The notes under the pieces: model-generated
What the model saw: the letters and a program-made list of their open reading frames with translations, nothing else
Database searches by the model: none
Told to the model about the DNA's origin: nothing
Shown here: positions 1 through 8,807 of the stretch, piece by piece
Position numbering within the stretch: the first letter of the stretch is position 1
Layout: each line of letters opens with the position of its first letter
Source of the DNA: Chloroflexota bacterium
GTDB lineage: Bacteria; Chloroflexota; Anaerolineae; Aggregatilineales; Phototrophicaceae
NCBI GenBank assembly: GCA_020161935.1
Contig: JAIUNI010000002.1
Coordinates: 124,001-188,000 of the forward strand
Reading direction: 5' to 3'
DNA length: 64,000 nt
Program-made: the position numbers and the translations under genes

Positions 1-116
1 AAATATGGCAGTTAAAGAAGGTTATTGATGATCGAAATTAGCTATTCAACGACAGGGTCACTCGCGCAGGCTGTCCACCGGAAACAGATCTCGTCATAAA
101 GATTGTCGGAGGTTGT

Positions 117-911
117 ATGAGCGAGAGTGCGAAGTGGAAAGTGGCAGGCACAGGTCCTGAAGTCTATGAACAGGTCTTCGTTCCTGCGGTCATGCAAACT
201 TGGGCAAACCAGCTTGTTGATCTGGCAAAGGCAAATCCAGGTACACGGATTCTGGATGTTGCCTGCGGGTCCGGTGTCGTTACCCATCTGTTTGCTGAGC
301 ATACTGGCAAGACGGGGCAGATTGTCGGGTACGATATCAACCCGGATATGATCGCAATTGCTCAGGCAAAGCAACCGGGTGCTGCCATTGAATGGCGACT
401 GGGAAATGCACTTGAATTACCTTTTAAGGATAGCTCATTTGATATTGTGACTTGCCAGCATGGTCTAATGTTCTTTGAAGATCGCGTCAAAGGATTGCAG
501 GAGATGTACCGAGTTCTCGCGCCAGGCGGAAAACTGCTGGTTCTGGTTTGGGGTCCAATTGAAGACAACCCCGGCTTTCTGGTCGCAGCCGAAGGATTCG
601 GACGATATGCCGGTATCGAAGCAGGCAATAGTATCCGCGGCATGTTTGTGCTAGGCGATATTCGGCAGATGCGCTCCCTGGCTGAAGCAGCAGGTTTCCG
701 AGATGCGGTTGTAAAGCCAGTTGCTGTCCAGGCGCACTTTCCTTCCGTTGAGGATTTCGTTCACGGTTTCGGAGCACTGATTCAGCCTCCAATTGATGAA
801 GCCACACAACTTGAATTGCTGGCGGAGATAACGACGGCTTTACAGCCGTGTGTGAATCATGAAGGACTGAACTTTCCAATCGAAGCGATTTTGATGCATG
901 TGCAGAGATAG
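117..911 (+). CDS. class I SAM-dependent methyltransferase
   Basis: A 264-residue protein with the Rossmann-type methyltransferase fold of the UbiE/COQ5-like (Methyltransf_11) group. Motif I reads DVACGSG near residue 48, followed by an acidic residue ending strand 2 in the GYDIN segment, and a later RVLAPGG segment typical of the post-motif III region. It would transfer a methyl group from S-adenosylmethionine to a small molecule; the substrate cannot be read from the sequence. GGAGG lies four bases before the ATG, supporting this start. It is followed by an alpha/beta hydrolase and sulfurtransferases in the same direction, probably chromosomal genes outside the mobile region. The fold is clear, the substrate unknown. 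Confidence 0.85.
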   Translation: MSESAKWKVAGTGPEVYEQVFVPAVMQTWANQLVDLAKANPGTRILDVACGSGVVTHLFAEHTGKTGQIVGYDINPDMIAIAQAKQPGAAIEWRLGNALELPFKDSSFDIVTCQHGLMFFEDRVKGLQEMYRVLAPGGKLLVLVWGPIEDNPGFLVAAEGFGRYAGIEAGNSIRGMFVLGDIRQMRSLAEAAGFRDAVVKPVAVQAHFPSVEDFVHGFGALIQPPIDEATQLELLAEITTALQPCVNHEGLNFPIEAILMHVQR

Positions 912-983
912 GCATTTGGCGGCTCGATTTGGAAGCCACGCAAACAATCTTCTTTAGAAATTGAGCTAATTGGAGGCTAGAGA

Positions 984-1775
984 ATGCCATACGCTGTGAA
1001 TAAGGGAATACGCATCCACTATGAAGTGGAAGGGAATGGCTCGCCGCTAGTGCTGCAATTTGGTCAGTATTTTCCGCTCGACATCTGGTACGAGCTAAAT
1101 TACGTGACGACTTTGGGCAGTGACTTCCGTCTCATCCTAGTCGATGCTCGCGGACACGGCGACAGCGATAAGCTTTATGACCCAGAGGCATATCGGCTTG
1201 AGTCGATGGTCAGTGACGTTGTAGCGGTTCTGGATGACCTAGGCGTGGAGAAGGCGCATTATATGGGCTATTCATCGGGAGGACTTACGGGGTTTGGTCT
1301 TGCCAAGTTCGCGCCAGAACGGCTCTTCTCCCTAATCATCGGCGGTATGCATCCTTATGATGAGCGTGCCAGTCGAGTGGCATGGCGGCAGGCACAGATT
1401 CAGGCGCTTGAGAAGCAGGCGACTCAGGACTTCGTAGCAGGCCTGGAACAGTACATTTTGAGTATTCATCTGCCTGCTTTGTCGCCACGCATGAGAAGCC
1501 GTTTGCTGACCCATGATCTCCAGGCGCTGATCGCCTGGCTGCGGCAGTTCGAGCAACCGGACTTCGAGGCAATACTGGGTGCGATAACGTTGCCGTGTTT
1601 ACTCTACGCAGGTGAGCACGATAGCTGCTATGCACTCGCGCAAAAGGCAGCGAAGGCTATACCAGACGTGACGTTTGTCTCTATTCCTAGTGGAGAGCAT
1701 CTTGAGGGTGGCACGTGGGTGAAGATTCTCGCACCTCACATCAGGGAGTTGACAGCAAGGGCAGTATTCACATAA
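984..1775 (+). CDS. alpha/beta-fold hydrolase
   Basis: A 263-residue single-domain alpha/beta hydrolase, the usual length for the family. The nucleophile elbow is GYSSG (G-x-S-x-G), the catalytic acid is probably the Asp of the AGEHD segment and the catalytic His lies in PSGEHLEGG near the C-terminus. The DARGHGDSD segment matches the family's oxyanion-strand region. It would hydrolyse an ester, lactone or similar substrate in the cytoplasm; no signal peptide is visible. It lies 72 bases after the methyltransferase, in the same direction, with GGAGG eight bases before the ATG. Which substrate it uses is not evident. Confidence 0.85.
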   Translation: MPYAVNKGIRIHYEVEGNGSPLVLQFGQYFPLDIWYELNYVTTLGSDFRLILVDARGHGDSDKLYDPEAYRLESMVSDVVAVLDDLGVEKAHYMGYSSGGLTGFGLAKFAPERLFSLIIGGMHPYDERASRVAWRQAQIQALEKQATQDFVAGLEQYILSIHLPALSPRMRSRLLTHDLQALIAWLRQFEQPDFEAILGAITLPCLLYAGEHDSCYALAQKAAKAIPDVTFVSIPSGEHLEGGTWVKILAPHIRELTARAVFT

Positions 1776-1828
1776 GTCGTGCATACAGATCATTTGAGAT
1801 TTCAATTGTTTATGCTGAAAGGAGAAAG

Positions 1829-2239
1829 ATGATGGGTAAGACATTTGGACAAATGGCGGCTGAGGCGCTGGCGGCAGTGCCGACGGTTAGCCCGGCAGAG
1901 GCACAAAAACGTCTCCAGCAAGATCGCAATATCCTCGTGATTGATGTGCGCGACGCAGCCGACATCGCTATGACGGGGACTGTTCCGGGTGCAATGAACA
2001 TCTCACTGGGCAGCCTGACCTATAAAGCCGACAATGAAGTTCCTGAAGACTGGCGCGACCCGGCGCTGAAAGACCGTTCACGTCCCATCATCACGACCTG
2101 CATTCTTGGTCCGATGGGTGCGCTGGGGGGTAAGCTGCTCCATGATATGGGTTTCACCAATGTCTCAATTCTGGATGGTGGAGTTCAGGCTTGGATTGAT
2201 GCCGGCTTTCCGACCTCACAGAATGGTGACTCACAGTGA
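1829..2239 (+). CDS. single-domain rhodanese-like sulfurtransferase
   Basis: A 136-residue rhodanese-domain protein. I start it at the ATG preceded by GGAGAAAG; the longer open frame begins inside the upstream hydrolase gene and lacks a ribosome site. The domain shows the DVRD segment, the persulfide-forming Cys in the TTCILG loop, and the C-terminal [15 protein letters not shown] signature. The active-site loop CILGPMG differs from the common CxxGxR form. It probably carries a sulfane sulfur. A fragment of a near-identical C-terminus lies at 2870-2983, evidence that this region was duplicated and partly deleted. Confidence 0.82.
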   Translation: MMGKTFGQMAAEALAAVPTVSPAEAQKRLQQDRNILVIDVRDAADIAMTGTVPGAMNISLGSLTYKADNEVPEDWRDPALKDRSRPIITTCILGPMGALGGKLLHDMGFTNVSILDGGVQAWIDAGFPTSQNGDSQ

Positions 2240-2309
2240 CAGATACAAAACGCACAACTCTCAAAGCCCGCATAGCCAACTCATCTCAAACTTAAGATGA
2301 GCAAAAAAG

Positions 2310-2325
2310 CGTGACAGGAGTCACA
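2310..2325. promoter_or_regulatory. CRP/FNR-type operator-like palindrome
   Basis: The 16-bp site reads CGTGA-N6-TCACA and matches the CRP consensus TGTGA-N6-TCACA at nine of ten half-site positions. It lies about 55 bp before the start codon of the flavin-binding protein gene, upstream of an A/T-rich stretch that may be the -10 region. Binding by a CRP/FNR/CooA-family regulator is inferred; no such regulator is in the window. Confidence 0.4.
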
Positions 2326-2379
2326 TACATTGCTGCCTAGAATTCTTAAGATTTGTTATAAAAATGGAGGTATGGTTCT

Positions 2380-2865
2380 ATGACAACCAAACAGGGAGAT
2401 ATCGCGTTACTCAGCGATCCAGTCGCCCAGGAACTGCTGCAATCCAGAAACCTGGCGCAGCTTGCTTACGTTTGGAACGATGGGACGCCCCGCGTAACAC
2501 CAATATGGTTTCACTGGAACGGGCAGGAAATAGTCTTTGGCACCTTTCCATCTGCACCGAAGCTCAAAGCTATTCGAAGTGGTTCAAAACTTGCGGCGAC
2601 AATAACCTCTGTCGAGCCATCGAGAGTGCTTTACATCCGCGGTGCTGCGAACGTAGAACTCGTAGACGGCGTCGTCCCGGAATACGTACTGGCAGCCAAA
2701 AGATACTTGGGTGACGAAGCTGGAGCCGGCTGGATACAACAGGTAAGCGCGATGTTTCCCCAAACAACGCGAATCACCCTTGTACCCGAATGGGTAGGCG
2801 TACTGGACTTTGAAAAACGTTTCCCAAGCCCTATTGAGAAAGCAATGGCAGGCGCCGGCGACTGA
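2380..2865 (+). CDS. pyridoxamine 5'-phosphate oxidase-like (split-barrel flavin) protein
   Basis: A 161-residue protein of the PNPOx-like split-barrel family. The N-terminal half has the pattern expected of these proteins: a strand with [17 protein letters not shown] followed by the [17 protein letters not shown] segment that normally contacts FMN or F420. Length fits F420-type or general PPOX-class proteins. It likely acts as a cytoplasmic flavin- or F420-dependent oxidoreductase; the substrate is unknown. GGAGG precedes the ATG by nine bases. It sits between two rhodanese genes, directly before a rhodanese remnant, so its position may result from a local insertion. Confidence 0.75.
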   Translation: MTTKQGDIALLSDPVAQELLQSRNLAQLAYVWNDGTPRVTPIWFHWNGQEIVFGTFPSAPKLKAIRSGSKLAATITSVEPSRVLYIRGAANVELVDGVVPEYVLAAKRYLGDEAGAGWIQQVSAMFPQTTRITLVPEWVGVLDFEKRFPSPIEKAMAGAGD

Positions 2866-2869
2866 ACCA

Positions 2870-2983
2870 CTAGGTGGCAATCTGCTCCAGGATATGGGCT
2901 TCACCAATATCTCCATTCTGGACGGTGGGGTTCAAGCATGGATTGATGCAGTCTTGCCTACCAAACAGGTAAGTGAAGCATAG
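2870..2983 (+). pseudogene. C-terminal remnant of a rhodanese gene
   Basis: This 38-codon stretch translates to a sequence almost identical to the last third of the rhodanese at 1829-2239 (LGGxLLxDMGFTN followed by [13 protein letters not shown]), ending in its own TAG. It has no start codon and lacks the catalytic cysteine region, so it is a broken copy. It begins within a few bases of the stop of the flavin protein gene, which suggests that a tandem rhodanese was replaced or deleted up to this point. Confidence 0.8.
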
Positions 2984-2992
2984 GAGGAAATC

Positions 2993-3862
2993 ATGTCTGA
3001 TTACGCGCATCCTGAAATGCTTGCTAGCCCAGAATGGGCGGCTGTACACTTGAACGATCCGAAAGTACGTTTTGTCGAGGTGGGCTTTAGCGCCGATGCT
3101 TACAATTCCGGGCATATACCGGGAGCGGTATATTGGGCATGGAATGGGAATGTGTTGCAGGTAGGCAACCGCGATATCCTGGATAAAGCAGGTCTGGAAA
3201 CTCAGCTTTCACGGGCTGGAATTGCTCGGAATACAACAGTTGTTTTGTATGATGGTTTTAGCAATCTACTGGCGGCAATGGGACTGTGGATGCTCAAGAT
3301 ATACGGTCATCCAGATGTGCGCTTATTGGATGGCGAACGGACGAAATGGACGAGCGAAGGTCGTCTCCTAATGACCGATACACCGGACATCCAACCCACA
3401 ACGTACAAAGCCAAAAAGCCAGATTGGACGCTGCGAGCGCACCGTGATCTTGTGCTGGAGGGAATCGGTAAACCCAACCGCGTGCTGGCCGATGCACGGA
3501 CTACCGCGATGTACAGCGGTGAGGACTCAATGGGTGGAAGCGTTGGCGGTCACATCCCTGGTGCGGTCAATATGCCTGCTGTGATGGAAACGGATAACGG
3601 ACAGTTTCGCCGCTGGATTACGCCGACGACGAATGGCGACGGGACATTCAAAGCTGCCGATGAACTTCGCGCCTTGTTTAACAGCAAAGGCGTTACCCCT
3701 GAAAAAGAAGTGATTACCTACTGCGTGCGGGGTGGATTGTCTACTCACATGTGGTTTGTGCTGAAATATCTGCTGGGCTATCCAGCAGTCCGCGAATATG
3801 ATGGCTCCTGGGCCGAATGGGGGAATCTCATTGGTGTACCAGTTGAACGAGCAGGTGTGTAG
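2993..3862 (+). CDS. two-domain thiosulfate/3-mercaptopyruvate sulfurtransferase
   Basis: A 289-residue tandem rhodanese, the normal length for thiosulfate or 3-mercaptopyruvate sulfurtransferases. The N-terminal domain (about 1-130) is the non-catalytic copy. The C-terminal domain (about 155-289) carries the active-site cysteine in the loop CVRGGLS, which differs from the CRKG of classical rhodanese and the CGTG/CGSG of mercaptopyruvate enzymes, so the donor is uncertain. AGGAGG lies seven bases before the ATG. With the upstream rhodanese it forms a small sulfur-transfer cluster, probably detoxifying cyanide or moving sulfane sulfur. Confidence 0.88.
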   Translation: MSDYAHPEMLASPEWAAVHLNDPKVRFVEVGFSADAYNSGHIPGAVYWAWNGNVLQVGNRDILDKAGLETQLSRAGIARNTTVVLYDGFSNLLAAMGLWMLKIYGHPDVRLLDGERTKWTSEGRLLMTDTPDIQPTTYKAKKPDWTLRAHRDLVLEGIGKPNRVLADARTTAMYSGEDSMGGSVGGHIPGAVNMPAVMETDNGQFRRWITPTTNGDGTFKAADELRALFNSKGVTPEKEVITYCVRGGLSTHMWFVLKYLLGYPAVREYDGSWAEWGNLIGVPVERAGV

Positions 3863-4227
3863 AAGTTCATTCCATCGCAGAGATTGTGCTAGCGCGGGAC
3901 TTTTCCAGATAGGAAGAACTCGCCAGCAGTATCCACAAAAAGGTGCTGCTGGTGAGTGGCATATCGTAGATTTATTTGGTGGGTCGTTTTATCCCCGGTT
4001 TTCCGCATAATACCAAGTCTGTGAGATGGCTGCGTAACACCATCTTGGAAGTGATCTTCGTCACTACCATACTATGGTAAATAAACCTATCATGTGATAT
4101 ATCCTGTATTGTCGTATTCCATGCAGCGGCTGAAATAAAAACTGCTTGCGTTCTCGCAACCGAAAACTGACCCATAACGGGCCAAGTTATTCGGCTTTTT
4201 TGTTTTTTGCGAAAGGAATGGAGCATC
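3863..4227. other. intergenic region with a short perfect palindrome
   Basis: No credible gene was found in these 365 bases. A perfect interrupted palindrome, TACCATA-C-TATGGTA, occupies 4065-4079 and could be a repressor site for the downstream Kelch-like gene. A short GCC/GGC hairpin followed by two T-runs (about 4178-4206) lies just before that gene's ribosome site and may be a weak terminator for the upstream sulfurtransferase. Confidence 0.35.
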
Positions 4228-5307
4228 ATGTTGAGAAATATATATTTTGAACTCCTGAACGCAGCATTCCTCATGGCCTCACTTTTGGTCGTCCAGGCAC
4301 AGGATCAAACGCCATCTGCGCCCTCGCCCTCTCCGCGTGGATACCATTATATGGCCTATGATATTGAATCGGATCGCGCCATTGTCTTCGGCGGCCTCAC
4401 TATGAGATCGGCCACGAGTTTTGACACCCACACCGACACTTGGGCTTACGACATCCATACGAACACCTGGACACTGATGAGTCCCGCTCAATCGCCTTCG
4501 AGTCACGGGCTGCTGGACTATGATGCGCAGTCGGATCGCGCGATCATGTTCCTGGGCGGGGATTGGCCGGCCATCATCATCAGAGAGACCTGGGCGTATG
4601 ATTTCAACACCGATACCTGGACAAATATGGAACCGGAAACGGAACCTCCGGGTTTATTAGGCGGTATGCTGGCTTATGATTCGGAGTCTGACCGTATGAT
4701 TCTCTTCAGCGGGTTAGATGTCGTCAATTCCCGTCCGCCTAATCACTGGCTGTTTCCCAACGAGACCTGGGCGTATGATTTTGAGGGCAACACCTGGACG
4801 AAAATGAATCCGGCGGTTAGCCCACCGGGACGGAATTATGCCGCAATGACTTATGATGTCCAGGCAGATCGCGTGATCCTGTTTGGCAGCACGGTTGGGG
4901 CGGATAACCCGGATGGATTCGAGGAGGTTAACGACACCTGGGCTTATGATTACAATACTGATACATGGACGGCACTGGAACCCGTTGAGGCCCCTTCGCC
5001 GCGCGGATACGCGGATATGGTCTACAGCGACAACCTGAAACAGGTGATATTGTTTGGAGGAATATACGAATCCAGAGGACAGGAGGATGCTCTTGGCGAT
5101 ACTTGGGCGTATGACTTTACCACAAATACCTGGAGCGAACTGCACCCCACCGAATCTCCCAGCGAACGCGGTTGGCACAGGATGGTTTACAACCATTCGG
5201 CAGATCGAATTGTCCTGTTCGGTGGTGGAGCCCATCGCGAGTACTTTGATTCAGAAACTTGGATTTATGATCCTAACGCAAATACGTGGGATGATGCGGG
5301 TCACTAG
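4228..5307 (+). CDS. secreted Kelch-repeat-like beta-propeller protein
   Basis: A 359-residue protein with a signal peptide (hydrophobic residues about 5-23, probable cleavage after VQA) followed by about six repeats of the pattern (E/D)TWAYDF-x-TNTWT and S-x-R-(A/V)-I-(L/V)-FGG, spaced about 55-60 residues. This is the Kelch/galactose-oxidase-central-domain propeller pattern. It is probably exported and may bind carbohydrate or protein; no catalytic residues are evident. I use the ATG at 4228, preceded by GGAG, not the upstream in-frame TTG. The repeats are very regular at the DNA level, suggesting recent internal duplication. It is the last chromosome-like gene before the mobile region. Confidence 0.8.
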   Translation: MLRNIYFELLNAAFLMASLLVVQAQDQTPSAPSPSPRGYHYMAYDIESDRAIVFGGLTMRSATSFDTHTDTWAYDIHTNTWTLMSPAQSPSSHGLLDYDAQSDRAIMFLGGDWPAIIIRETWAYDFNTDTWTNMEPETEPPGLLGGMLAYDSESDRMILFSGLDVVNSRPPNHWLFPNETWAYDFEGNTWTKMNPAVSPPGRNYAAMTYDVQADRVILFGSTVGADNPDGFEEVNDTWAYDYNTDTWTALEPVEAPSPRGYADMVYSDNLKQVILFGGIYESRGQEDALGDTWAYDFTTNTWSELHPTESPSERGWHRMVYNHSADRIVLFGGGAHREYFDSETWIYDPNANTWDDAGH

Positions 5308-5542
5308 CGGTACAGGAAGACAGGAAGTGGGCTTCTTGTTTGTACGACTGTTTGAGTTCTTCCGCCGTCTCCTGCCAGTCCGTCTTGACCCACAGTCCGA
5401 TAGCTACTTCCTAAAAGCTTTTTTGGCTCAACTCGCAACTGTAGTACAGAATTGGTAAAAGCCGCCCTGCTCTGCAAAAACGATTCGACTGAGGGTTAGC
5501 AGTTGGTGAAGACATTGCCTGCCAGATGGCGCCATTTTTGCT
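5308..5542. other. intergenic, left edge of the mobile region
   Basis: No gene is supported here. It lies between the last chromosome-like gene and the first iteron-like array, so a left junction of the integrated element should fall here or shortly after. I could not identify an attachment-site repeat, because the matching right end lies beyond the window. Confidence 0.3.
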
Positions 5543-5820
5543 GAACTGAACCAGTGTCACAGATGTCACGGGGCCAATTTCAGTCTGTTGATGTGTGATG
5601 TGGATACCCCGTGTAACTCTGCATTTTGTAGCCCAAATGCAATTCTGTGACGGGTTCGCTGGTTCACCTGTGACAGTGATGATTTTGGAGTTCTCGCAAA
5701 AACAAGAAAGTGCCTCTCTCAAGTGAACCAGTGTCACACCTGAAACAGGCACTTTTATGTTCTTTCACTGCGCTGATTCGCACTGCTATGCTATCACTGA
5801 ACCACCGTCACAGTCGTCAC
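5543..5820 (-). repeat. iteron-like arrays of 9-bp units, left replicon
   Basis: Three 27-bp arrays each hold three 9-bp units on the minus strand: 5794-5820, 5720-5746 and 5543-5569. In two of them the first two units begin GTGAC and the third begins GTTCA; the middle array has GTTTC, GTGAC, GTTCA. A fourth, degenerate and partly inverted array lies at 5647-5680. The first array is inside the 3' end of the primase gene. Direct repeats beside a replication-initiation gene are the hallmark of iteron-type origins, so this is a candidate oriV. The right-hand replicon has the same arrangement with GAGAC-type units. Confidence 0.65.
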
Positions 5821-8713
5821 AGCCCAGAAAATCGGCTTTTAACTGCCAGAGTCGTGTGGGGATGCCCCGGATGCGGCGCTGCACCGTCAGGTTATTCGTG
5901 CCGGGGATCAGCCAGCCATCTTCCTTCAACTGCGCTCCAATCGCCGGGGTATTGAATCTGAGCGGCTGCACCCGCAGGACGGCGCGGTGCGCGACATCCG
6001 GCAGCAGGTAGACATAACGCTCATCGAGATAACCGACGATGGTGGTGCCAGGGCGCGGCTCTTCCGGTTCACGCATATCTTTCGCCAGCATGAGTTCCCC
6101 ACTGGCGAGAAGTTGCCCCAGTGCGTCGATAAACACCTGTCCAGCACGTTCCTGCTGCACTGCTTTCACCGTTTCCACGATGCTGTCCTGCCAGGAGGGC
6201 AACGCATCGTCGCCGTCAAGTTCTTCCATGAATTGACGAAGCATTTGGTAGGTTGTGACCAGCACTCCCCAATTCTGAACCATGCGTCCGGTGTTCGCCT
6301 GCCGTCCTAGCTTACTGGTGAGGTTGTCGCGGTAGTCCTTCACATTCGACTCGAAACGACTTGCCAGTTCTTTGGTCAGTGTGCCTGCATCCGCCCGTGC
6401 TGCAACCCACTGGATAAATTTCGCGGTGAAACAGGGGAGTTGGTAACGTACCACTTCCAACTTCGCCAGCGCCGCGCCACCCGGATCACGTTTCTCCCAG
6501 GGTGGAATTTCCAGCACCAACATGCGGGACAGGATCGAAGCTTCGCCCTCCAGCGTTGTCTCGCCAGTGGACAACAGCAATCCGCGACAGGGACGCTCAT
6601 GCCGGAGTTTCGCTTCGCGGGTCAGCCTGCCCCGCCCCATGCCACGCGAGTAGCTCTGCAAAAAACGAGTGAAGGTGCGTTCGTCGGCATAGATGGTCTT
6701 GTAGTCATCGACCCAGTAGAGGGTATCCGCCAGCGCGTAACCCAGTGCCTCAACAGTATTGATAGTATCGCCCCATTGACCCGGTGGGGTGTCACGGGTG
6801 AACTGCCCGTAGAAACTAGTCAGCAGTGATGCGATTTCCGATTTGCCGCTGCCCGATGTCCCGACCAGATGCACCGCCGGGCGGGTCGCCGCTGCCGGAA
6901 AGAAGCGCTGCACGATAGGAAGCATAGCGAACGCAATAAGGGAGGGCGCAAGATGTCTGGGAAGTGTGGTGATGGCTGCCTTAAACGCTCCCAGACTCTC
7001 CTGCCAATCCGCGCCACGCAAGCGGTAGTCGCGCAGTCGACTTTCAAGTTCGACCTCTGGCGGCTCACTTAATTGCCCATTGGCACTGACACTCATCTCC
7101 GGTGAAACATACACCCACTTACCATCAATCTCGGTCCAACCCATGAAGCGGTAGGTCTTCCGACGCGGGTATGTGCCCGACAATGCCAGAATCGCAGGCG
7201 CTAAGTGACGAATCATGCCAGCGCGGACGGTGAAGATTTCCCCTGCATATCCGGCGATAAAACGCTGCAAGGCATTCGGGTCACCAAACAGTTCGCTCGG
7301 TACATGCAGCGTCAGTGTTTCCTCACCACAGGTCAGTTCTAGCGAGGTCAGGTGCTCGACCTGCCCATCATCGTCCATGCGGGAGGTACGCTCCAATACC
7401 CGTCCTATCCATCCGGCGACGATTTGGCGGTTGATGCCGCGCTCGGTTTGTTTCTCAAATACTATACTTCCATCAACGATGAGATATTGTTCCGTCGCAA
7501 GGGTGGCAAAACTGTTCCGGTCTGAAGTGCGCTTCGCCTCTCGATACAGTCGGTCAAGATCAGCGATTTTCAGTCCATCGCCGCACAACACTTTGAGGCG
7601 CTGGCGTTCGGCTGCCCACTCAACGGCGTTGAGGTGAGCGCAGGCGGTCACTGCCGCACTGATTTGTTCCATCGTCGGGCGTTCACGTTCCATCTCCTGC
7701 TGTCCAAAGCGGCTGACGAGCTGCTCCACCTGCTGGCGTGCGGTTTGCCGTGATTCCGCGATGGGTTCACGCGCTGGTCGGCTATAAACGCTCTTGATGG
7801 TTGCCAGCCCCTCGCGTTCACTGCTGCCGCTGGTAAGGTGGCGCGGGATGAGTTCACGTTCTGTGTCGGATTGACTGTAGCCCGCATCCCGCAGCTGGCA
7901 AGCCGCCGCGAACAGTTCATTGTTGCGACTGCCATCCGTCGTGCCGGATGCTAGATAGTTTTCGGTGCGCGATGGCAGCGGGTGGTGTCCATTCACGTTC
8001 AGCGTTACCACCTTCAATCCATCAAATCTCGATTGATGGGGTTGGTTCTCCAACCAGGCGAAGGTATCCAGCGGGTAACGTCGTTCCAAGTGGCTCTCGA
8101 CCACAGTGACCACCACACCACCCCGAACCGGCTTGGTATTCACCGAATCGGGCAGGCGCATAATCCCCGCGACGGTTTTCACATATTCCGGGTCACCGCC
8201 TAATGCTGCGAACAGTCCACGCAAAATGCCCGCGATTTTCTGGCGGTCAGCGTCGCTCTGAAGCTGGAAAGGCTCATCCAACAGCCAGTAACCATGCCAA
8301 CCACCTCCGCTGTCGAGGATGAAGGACGGCGCGGGGTCGAAGTCTCTAAGCTTCATTAGGTTCTGTTCGCGCTGGTGGGCATCGCCGTCACAGTCAACAT
8401 CAACCCATAATGCCGGTGCGAGCGCGGCGGCTTCCGCCTTGCCTTGCTTTGTTTTCCGCAAGCAGGGTGCGAAGTACACGCCATACCCCTCGTGGTTTAA
8501 TATCTCCGCCTGCTTGAGTGCGGCTGCCAGTTCGATCTTATTGCCTATCCGTCCCCACAGTGAACGTGCCTCGCCGGTAGTCGGGTGGATACAGCGAAGT
8601 TCGAGGTAGAGTTTGTCGGGGCTTCCTGTATAGAGCGCGTTCAGGAAATCACGTCTCCCGGCACTTGGCGTATCTAATGTATCTGTCTTGTTCACAGTTC
8701 CATTCTGTGTCAT
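5786..8713 (-). CDS. archaeo-eukaryotic-type primase fused to a P-loop ATPase (replication protein)
   Basis: About 975 residues. The N-terminal third resembles RepB-like/AEP primases: the metal-binding VDVDCDGD at about 104-111 and the downstream GGGWHGYWLL segment. The C-terminal half holds a Walker A motif, GTSGSGKS (K about 624), and an acidic VDDYK segment consistent with Walker B, as in DUF927-type helicases. The protein would prime and unwind at the adjacent iteron array and so act as the element's replication initiator. I start at the ATG whose MTQN is conserved in copy R; two further in-frame ATGs lie six and nine bases upstream. The gene's 3' end contains iteron units. Confidence 0.82.
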   Translation of the reverse strand: MTQNGTVNKTDTLDTPSAGRRDFLNALYTGSPDKLYLELRCIHPTTGEARSLWGRIGNKIELAAALKQAEILNHEGYGVYFAPCLRKTKQGKAEAAALAPALWVDVDCDGDAHQREQNLMKLRDFDPAPSFILDSGGGWHGYWLLDEPFQLQSDADRQKIAGILRGLFAALGGDPEYVKTVAGIMRLPDSVNTKPVRGGVVVTVVESHLERRYPLDTFAWLENQPHQSRFDGLKVVTLNVNGHHPLPSRTENYLASGTTDGSRNNELFAAACQLRDAGYSQSDTERELIPRHLTSGSSEREGLATIKSVYSRPAREPIAESRQTARQQVEQLVSRFGQQEMERERPTMEQISAAVTACAHLNAVEWAAERQRLKVLCGDGLKIADLDRLYREAKRTSDRNSFATLATEQYLIVDGSIVFEKQTERGINRQIVAGWIGRVLERTSRMDDDGQVEHLTSLELTCGEETLTLHVPSELFGDPNALQRFIAGYAGEIFTVRAGMIRHLAPAILALSGTYPRRKTYRFMGWTEIDGKWVYVSPEMSVSANGQLSEPPEVELESRLRDYRLRGADWQESLGAFKAAITTLPRHLAPSLIAFAMLPIVQRFFPAAATRPAVHLVGTSGSGKSEIASLLTSFYGQFTRDTPPGQWGDTINTVEALGYALADTLYWVDDYKTIYADERTFTRFLQSYSRGMGRGRLTREAKLRHERPCRGLLLSTGETTLEGEASILSRMLVLEIPPWEKRDPGGAALAKLEVVRYQLPCFTAKFIQWVAARADAGTLTKELASRFESNVKDYRDNLTSKLGRQANTGRMVQNWGVLVTTYQMLRQFMEELDGDDALPSWQDSIVETVKAVQQERAGQVFIDALGQLLASGELMLAKDMREPEEPRPGTTIVGYLDERYVYLLPDVAHRAVLRVQPLRFNTPAIGAQLKEDGWLIPGTNNLTVQRRIRGIPTRLWQLKADFLGCDDCDGGSVIA

Positions 8714-8807
8714 ACTCATCATATTCCTTTAAGGTTGGTACACAGGGGTTTGGAGCGCTCTCGTTTGGCGACGTGACGGCGCTCTTTTCCCCTGTGTGCT
8801 TTCTCGG

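Noticed and set aside
5543..5820. CRISPR array
   Set aside because: Units are only 9 bp and directly abutting, without spacers, and no cas1 or cas2 is present; the Cas4-like gene belongs to the Argonaute operon.
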